A DNA stretch of 8,451 nucleotides, taken from contig JAEZQX010000476.1 of NCBI GenBank assembly GCA_023441105.1, positions 1-8,451 on the forward strand, read 5' to 3'. Numbering within the stretch: the first letter of the stretch is position 1; every line of letters begins with the position of its first letter. Origin of the DNA: Pseudomonadota bacterium. Lineage in GTDB: Bacteria > Pseudomonadota > Gammaproteobacteria > Burkholderiales > Burkholderiaceae. The notes beneath the pieces are model-generated. The model made no database searches, was not told the origin of the DNA, and saw nothing but the letters and a program-made list of their open reading frames with translations. Below, in pieces: positions 7,101-8,451 of the stretch. A program made the position numbers and the translations under genes.

Positions 7101-7385
7101 AACGACCTCGCCGCCGCCGAAAACGGGGTGGTGGTCTTCGCCTCGAGCTCCGGCCGCCAGCTTTCCGAGGAGAACAACGCCTGGGGCAATGGCGCCTTCA
7201 CCAAGGCCGTGCTCGCCGGCCTCTCCGGCGGCGCGGATTTGACCAATACCGGCCGGATCACCTTCAAGGCGCTCGACTTCTTCATCTCCGAGGAAGTCAA
7301 CAAGCTGACCGCCGGACGCCAGACGCCGGTCACGATCTCGCCGCTGGGCGTGCCGGACTTCGCCATCGCCCGAGTCGCGAACTGA
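4185..7385 (+). CDS. Lipoprotein with WD40-type beta-propeller and C-terminal caspase-like (C14) domain
   Basis: Large envelope-anchored peptidase of 1066 aa. The ATG at 4185 has AAGG 5 nt upstream and begins a lipoprotein signal: hydrophobic WIAPLWLVAALLL, then lipobox LTSC with Cys33. No Asp follows, so outer-membrane sorting is plausible. A Pro/Ala/Gln-rich linker (about 34-125, including QQQQQ) leads to the propeller: GGHSAFVRRLAVARDSQS with SDDKTARVWDLASGE (about 128-165), then irregular blades such as RKLAWSPDGTVLLAVY, LSFSPDATRVVVGF and TVAWSDDGRTIAVGGSG. A last blade, SVNITGDDRMIVTGMSDGTL, is followed by HWVAWTPEGYFDAS...VNRP and RFRERFNRPDLIDRVL, a module I recognise from other bacterial WD40-caspase proteins. 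An Ig-like beta region (about 715-805) precedes the caspase domain (about 823-1066): LFILAIGISNYQ, LFLAGHGMN with catalytic His906, FFVDTCYGGN with catalytic Cys955, and GNGAFTKAVLAGL. Substrate unknown. Divergent from the sigma operon that encodes a second caspase. Its last codons lie in a 12-nt repeat. Confidence 0.93.
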   Translation: MDRTETGDGCRGFGKSVWIAPLWLVAALLLTSCGSAGHAPPEPPSRGTPAPGHASPEAARPPAQEAAARNAGARSPAAVPAAGTSTTRGIDLLSQQPPPPEAQQQAQPQQQQQRPQPEPQPQLRIETGGHSAFVRRLAVARDSQSVITASDDKTARVWDLASGELRRVLRPAVGPGELGRLYGVAAHPHEDLVAVGGTTGSASGGHRILLFSIDSGQLLRAFDAGGGDIRKLAWSPDGTVLLAVYAGDHALRAFAPDGRLLHEQRLSAPSYGLAVAANGRVAASAFDGQVLVLEARAGRVAPVLSFRTRTAEPVGLSFSPDATRVVVGFRTPLEAPEVYDAASGGYLFKLQQVSLEAGSHRTVAWSDDGRTIAVGGSGYTRQGRFPVFFHDAGSGRLASRQDVGKDTIYDLVALRGGRFAYACGDGGWGVIAPDRVDLAVAAAIPDLRGPANLLVDGSGSRIRWTGSWGREPATFDFSRRAVGIEEAADRTGLLAPRAKRGLLDTSVWENSATPQVAGRPVALAPAEVSRALAYFRQGGGAVLGTSHRLLRLDDANSIAWEVRNADEVRSVNITGDDRMIVTGMSDGTLRWWRASDGRPLMSLLATRDGHWVAWTPEGYFDASAGADRLVGWTVNRPGEPLADHFSLNRFRERFNRPDLIDRVLETATPVAALDPSTVLRVARAPSEIATDPPPAAAKAPWPAVLPEQVQFPPVVAPINLGTLEVRKTELKVPVVVRADKPVKLEVRVDGRPVAAGFTPSPAVAGSTAAVATMPLPAAGSLVQVLAQDENGVSEPSGFLVGPDLDKGETGSGLAAAPAPPQQPRLFILAIGISNYQLPQYKLGFAAKDARDFADAMIRQKGRLYRDVQARTLANDQASLPSILASLKWLTDTVEAGDLGMLFLAGHGMNAATGQYYFLPYEGNHRQLAETGLPEAALRDTLGRMRGKALFFVDTCYGGNAVGTASRELARLANDLAAAENGVVVFASSSGRQLSEENNAWGNGAFTKAVLAGLSGGADLTNTGRITFKALDFFISEEVNKLTAGRQTPVTISPLGVPDFAIARVAN

Positions 7386-7465
7386 GCCACGCGCCGAGCC
7401 GCAAACCGAGCCGCAAACCGAGCCGCAAACCGAGTCGCAAACCGAGCCACAAGCTGCATCGCGAA
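7370..7465 (+). repeat. 12-nt tandem repeat crossing the WD40-caspase stop codon
   Basis: Eight adjacent 12-nt units share the consensus ccgagccgcaaa. Units 3-5 (7394-7429) are identical; the first two (7370-7393) and last three (7430-7465) are diverged. In the frame of the WD40-caspase gene the units read R-V-A-N, stop, then A-T-R and repeated R-A-A-N, ending C-I-A-N before TGA at 7467. The real stop, tga at 7383, is one base from the cga that every other unit has at that place. The nonamer gcgaactga occurs at 7377-7385, 7461-7469 and 7478-7486. The rest of the gap to 7574 shows no terminator. Confidence 0.88.
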
Positions 7466-7490
7466 CTGATCGTCATAGCGAACTGAAGTC

Positions 7491-7501
7491 AGGTTAAACC
7501 T
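7491..7501. promoter_or_regulatory. Short palindrome upstream of the second lipoprotein gene
   Basis: aggtt-a-aacct is a perfect 5-1-5 inverted repeat in an AT-richer pocket about 74 bp before the lipoprotein ATG. Further down, tacact (7537-7542) could be a -10 box, but no -35 stands at proper spacing. It may be an operator or part of a promoter; chance is also possible. Confidence 0.25.
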
Positions 7502-7574
7502 TCTGAAGCAATTCCGACGCCGCCGGTGATCGGTTCTACACTGGTCGCGGCCCGGCGCAACAGGCGACTTCGAC

Positions 7575-8451
7575 ATGAATACGCGGCTCGGCGTCCTCGC
7601 TTCCCTGTTCCTGGCGACGCTGCTGCTCGCCGCCTGCGGCGGTGGCGGTGGCGGCGGGGGCATCAACGCCTGCACCGCGCCGTGCGTCGAATCCGGCTTC
7701 GCCGGCGACCTCGACTGGGAGCATCCGAACGACGGCTCGGGCAGCGTCGGCGGCGGTGCCGACGGCGCCGGGGGCATCGGGGCGGGCGGCGCCGACGGCC
7801 AGTTCCGCAAGGCCCTGGTCATCGTGAAGTTCGCGGACGGCAACGAACTCGGCCGGGCGCTGACAGATGACCAGAGGGGCATGGTGACGATCCGGCCGGG
7901 ACCCGACTACAGCGGGCCCCTGCTGGTGGAAATCCACGGCCAGCCCGGCGCCTCCTACTTCGAGGAAGGCAAGAACGCCTACGTCCCCTTCGAGATCGGG
8001 CGGGTCCAGCGGGCCGTCATTCCCGCCATCCGCCGCAACATCGGCCTGACGCCATTCTCGGAGGCTGGCTACCAGCTGGCGCTCACCTGCCATGGCGGCT
8101 TCGGCCCGCCGACGGTGTGCGGCAGCAGCGCCGCGGCCGGCGGCGGCGACGTCCCGTCGCTGGCGGCCATCGAGGCGGCGAACGCCCATGTCGCGGCCAT
8201 CCTCAACCGGCAGCTCCCCCACCGGCTGCAGGTGGACGATGTCACCCGGCTGCCGTTCATCGTCAACGACAGCACCTCGAGCAACGAGATCCCGATGACG
8301 CCGCGCGGCCGCTACGGCGCGGCGAACATCGCCTTCTCCAAGCAGGCGGCGATGTACAACACCGCCTCGCCGACCCCGACCCTGCTCGCCATCGACCAGT
8401 TGAGCAAGGACCTGCTCGACGGCCGGCTCGACGGACTCAGCGGCTCGGGCG
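7575..8451 (+). CDS. Gly-rich lipoprotein of unknown function (3' end outside window)
   Basis: Open from the ATG at 7575 to the end of the window (292 codons, no stop), so the C-terminus is missing. It starts with a clear lipoprotein signal: MNTRLGVLASLFLATLLLAAC, lipobox LAAC with Cys21, followed by eight Gly, a spacer common in betaproteobacterial lipoproteins. A CTAPC pair (Cys33, Cys37) and another Gly-rich stretch (54-75) precede a likely beta-sandwich (about 76-130: FRKALVIVKFADGNELGRAL, GMVTIRPG, GPLLVEIHG). This resembles carboxypeptidase-regulatory or Ig-like surface domains, but I recognise no family for the whole. After about residue 140 it reads RAVIPAIRRNIGLTPFSEAG, helical stretches, then NDSTSSNEIPMTPRGRYG. 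The ribosome site is weak (agg ten bases upstream). It follows the WD40-caspase gene by 189 bp on the same strand and could be co-transcribed, since no terminator is visible. Lipoprotein status is confident, function unknown. Confidence 0.85.
   Translation, partial: MNTRLGVLASLFLATLLLAACGGGGGGGGINACTAPCVESGFAGDLDWEHPNDGSGSVGGGADGAGGIGAGGADGQFRKALVIVKFADGNELGRALTDDQRGMVTIRPGPDYSGPLLVEIHGQPGASYFEEGKNAYVPFEIGRVQRAVIPAIRRNIGLTPFSEAGYQLALTCHGGFGPPTVCGSSAAAGGGDVPSLAAIEAANAHVAAILNRQLPHRLQVDDVTRLPFIVNDSTSSNEIPMTPRGRYGAANIAFSKQAAMYNTASPTPTLLAIDQLSKDLLDGRLDGLSGSG

Noticed and set aside
5705..7486. 593-codon open frame on the plus strand, overlapping the WD40-caspase gene out of frame
   Set aside because: Arg/Pro/Gly-rich composition without motifs; it is the +1-type shadow of the real frame. 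Its end, in the repeat, is only useful as evidence for the third gcgaactga copy.

Overview
The window is GC-rich DNA with almost no non-coding slack inside its coding blocks. The LivK-type binding protein, the Tat signal and the lipoprotein with an AAC-Gly-rich start suggest a Gram-negative proteobacterium, most likely a betaproteobacterium of the Rhodocyclales/Burkholderiales kind. That placement is inference from style, not a match to a known genome. There are six genes, no RNA gene, no transposase and no CRISPR array.

Layout. On the minus strand, reading right to left, a three-gene cluster encodes an ECF sigma factor (3878-3306), a membrane anti-sigma factor (3303-2611) and a Tat-exported caspase-like peptidase (2608-1754). 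Each junction is only 2 nt, so this is one operon. After a 420-bp gap containing a 15-nt tandem repeat and a hairpin, a periplasmic solute-binding protein gene follows on the same strand (1333-62). To the right, and divergent from the sigma gene, is a 1066-aa lipoprotein with a WD40-type propeller and a C-terminal caspase domain (4185-7385). It has a good sigma70-type promoter followed at once by a 28-bp inverted repeat. A 12-nt tandem repeat crosses its stop codon. A second lipoprotein gene starts at 7575 and runs off the window.

How it may work together. Every non-sigma product is predicted to be membrane-bound or exported: the anti-sigma factor has one TM helix, one caspase has a Tat signal, the WD40-caspase and the last gene have lipoboxes, and the binding protein has a Sec signal. 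Two caspase-fold peptidases with intact His/Cys dyads flank a sigma/anti-sigma pair whose periplasmic domain resembles a protease-propeptide fold. The working hypothesis is an envelope-sensing, caspase-linked ECF signalling locus. The other points of interest are non-coding: a pentapeptide-like DNA repeat at the 5' end of the binding-protein gene, an in-frame repeat tail beyond the WD40-caspase stop codon, and a long hairpin at the 5' end of the WD40-caspase transcript.
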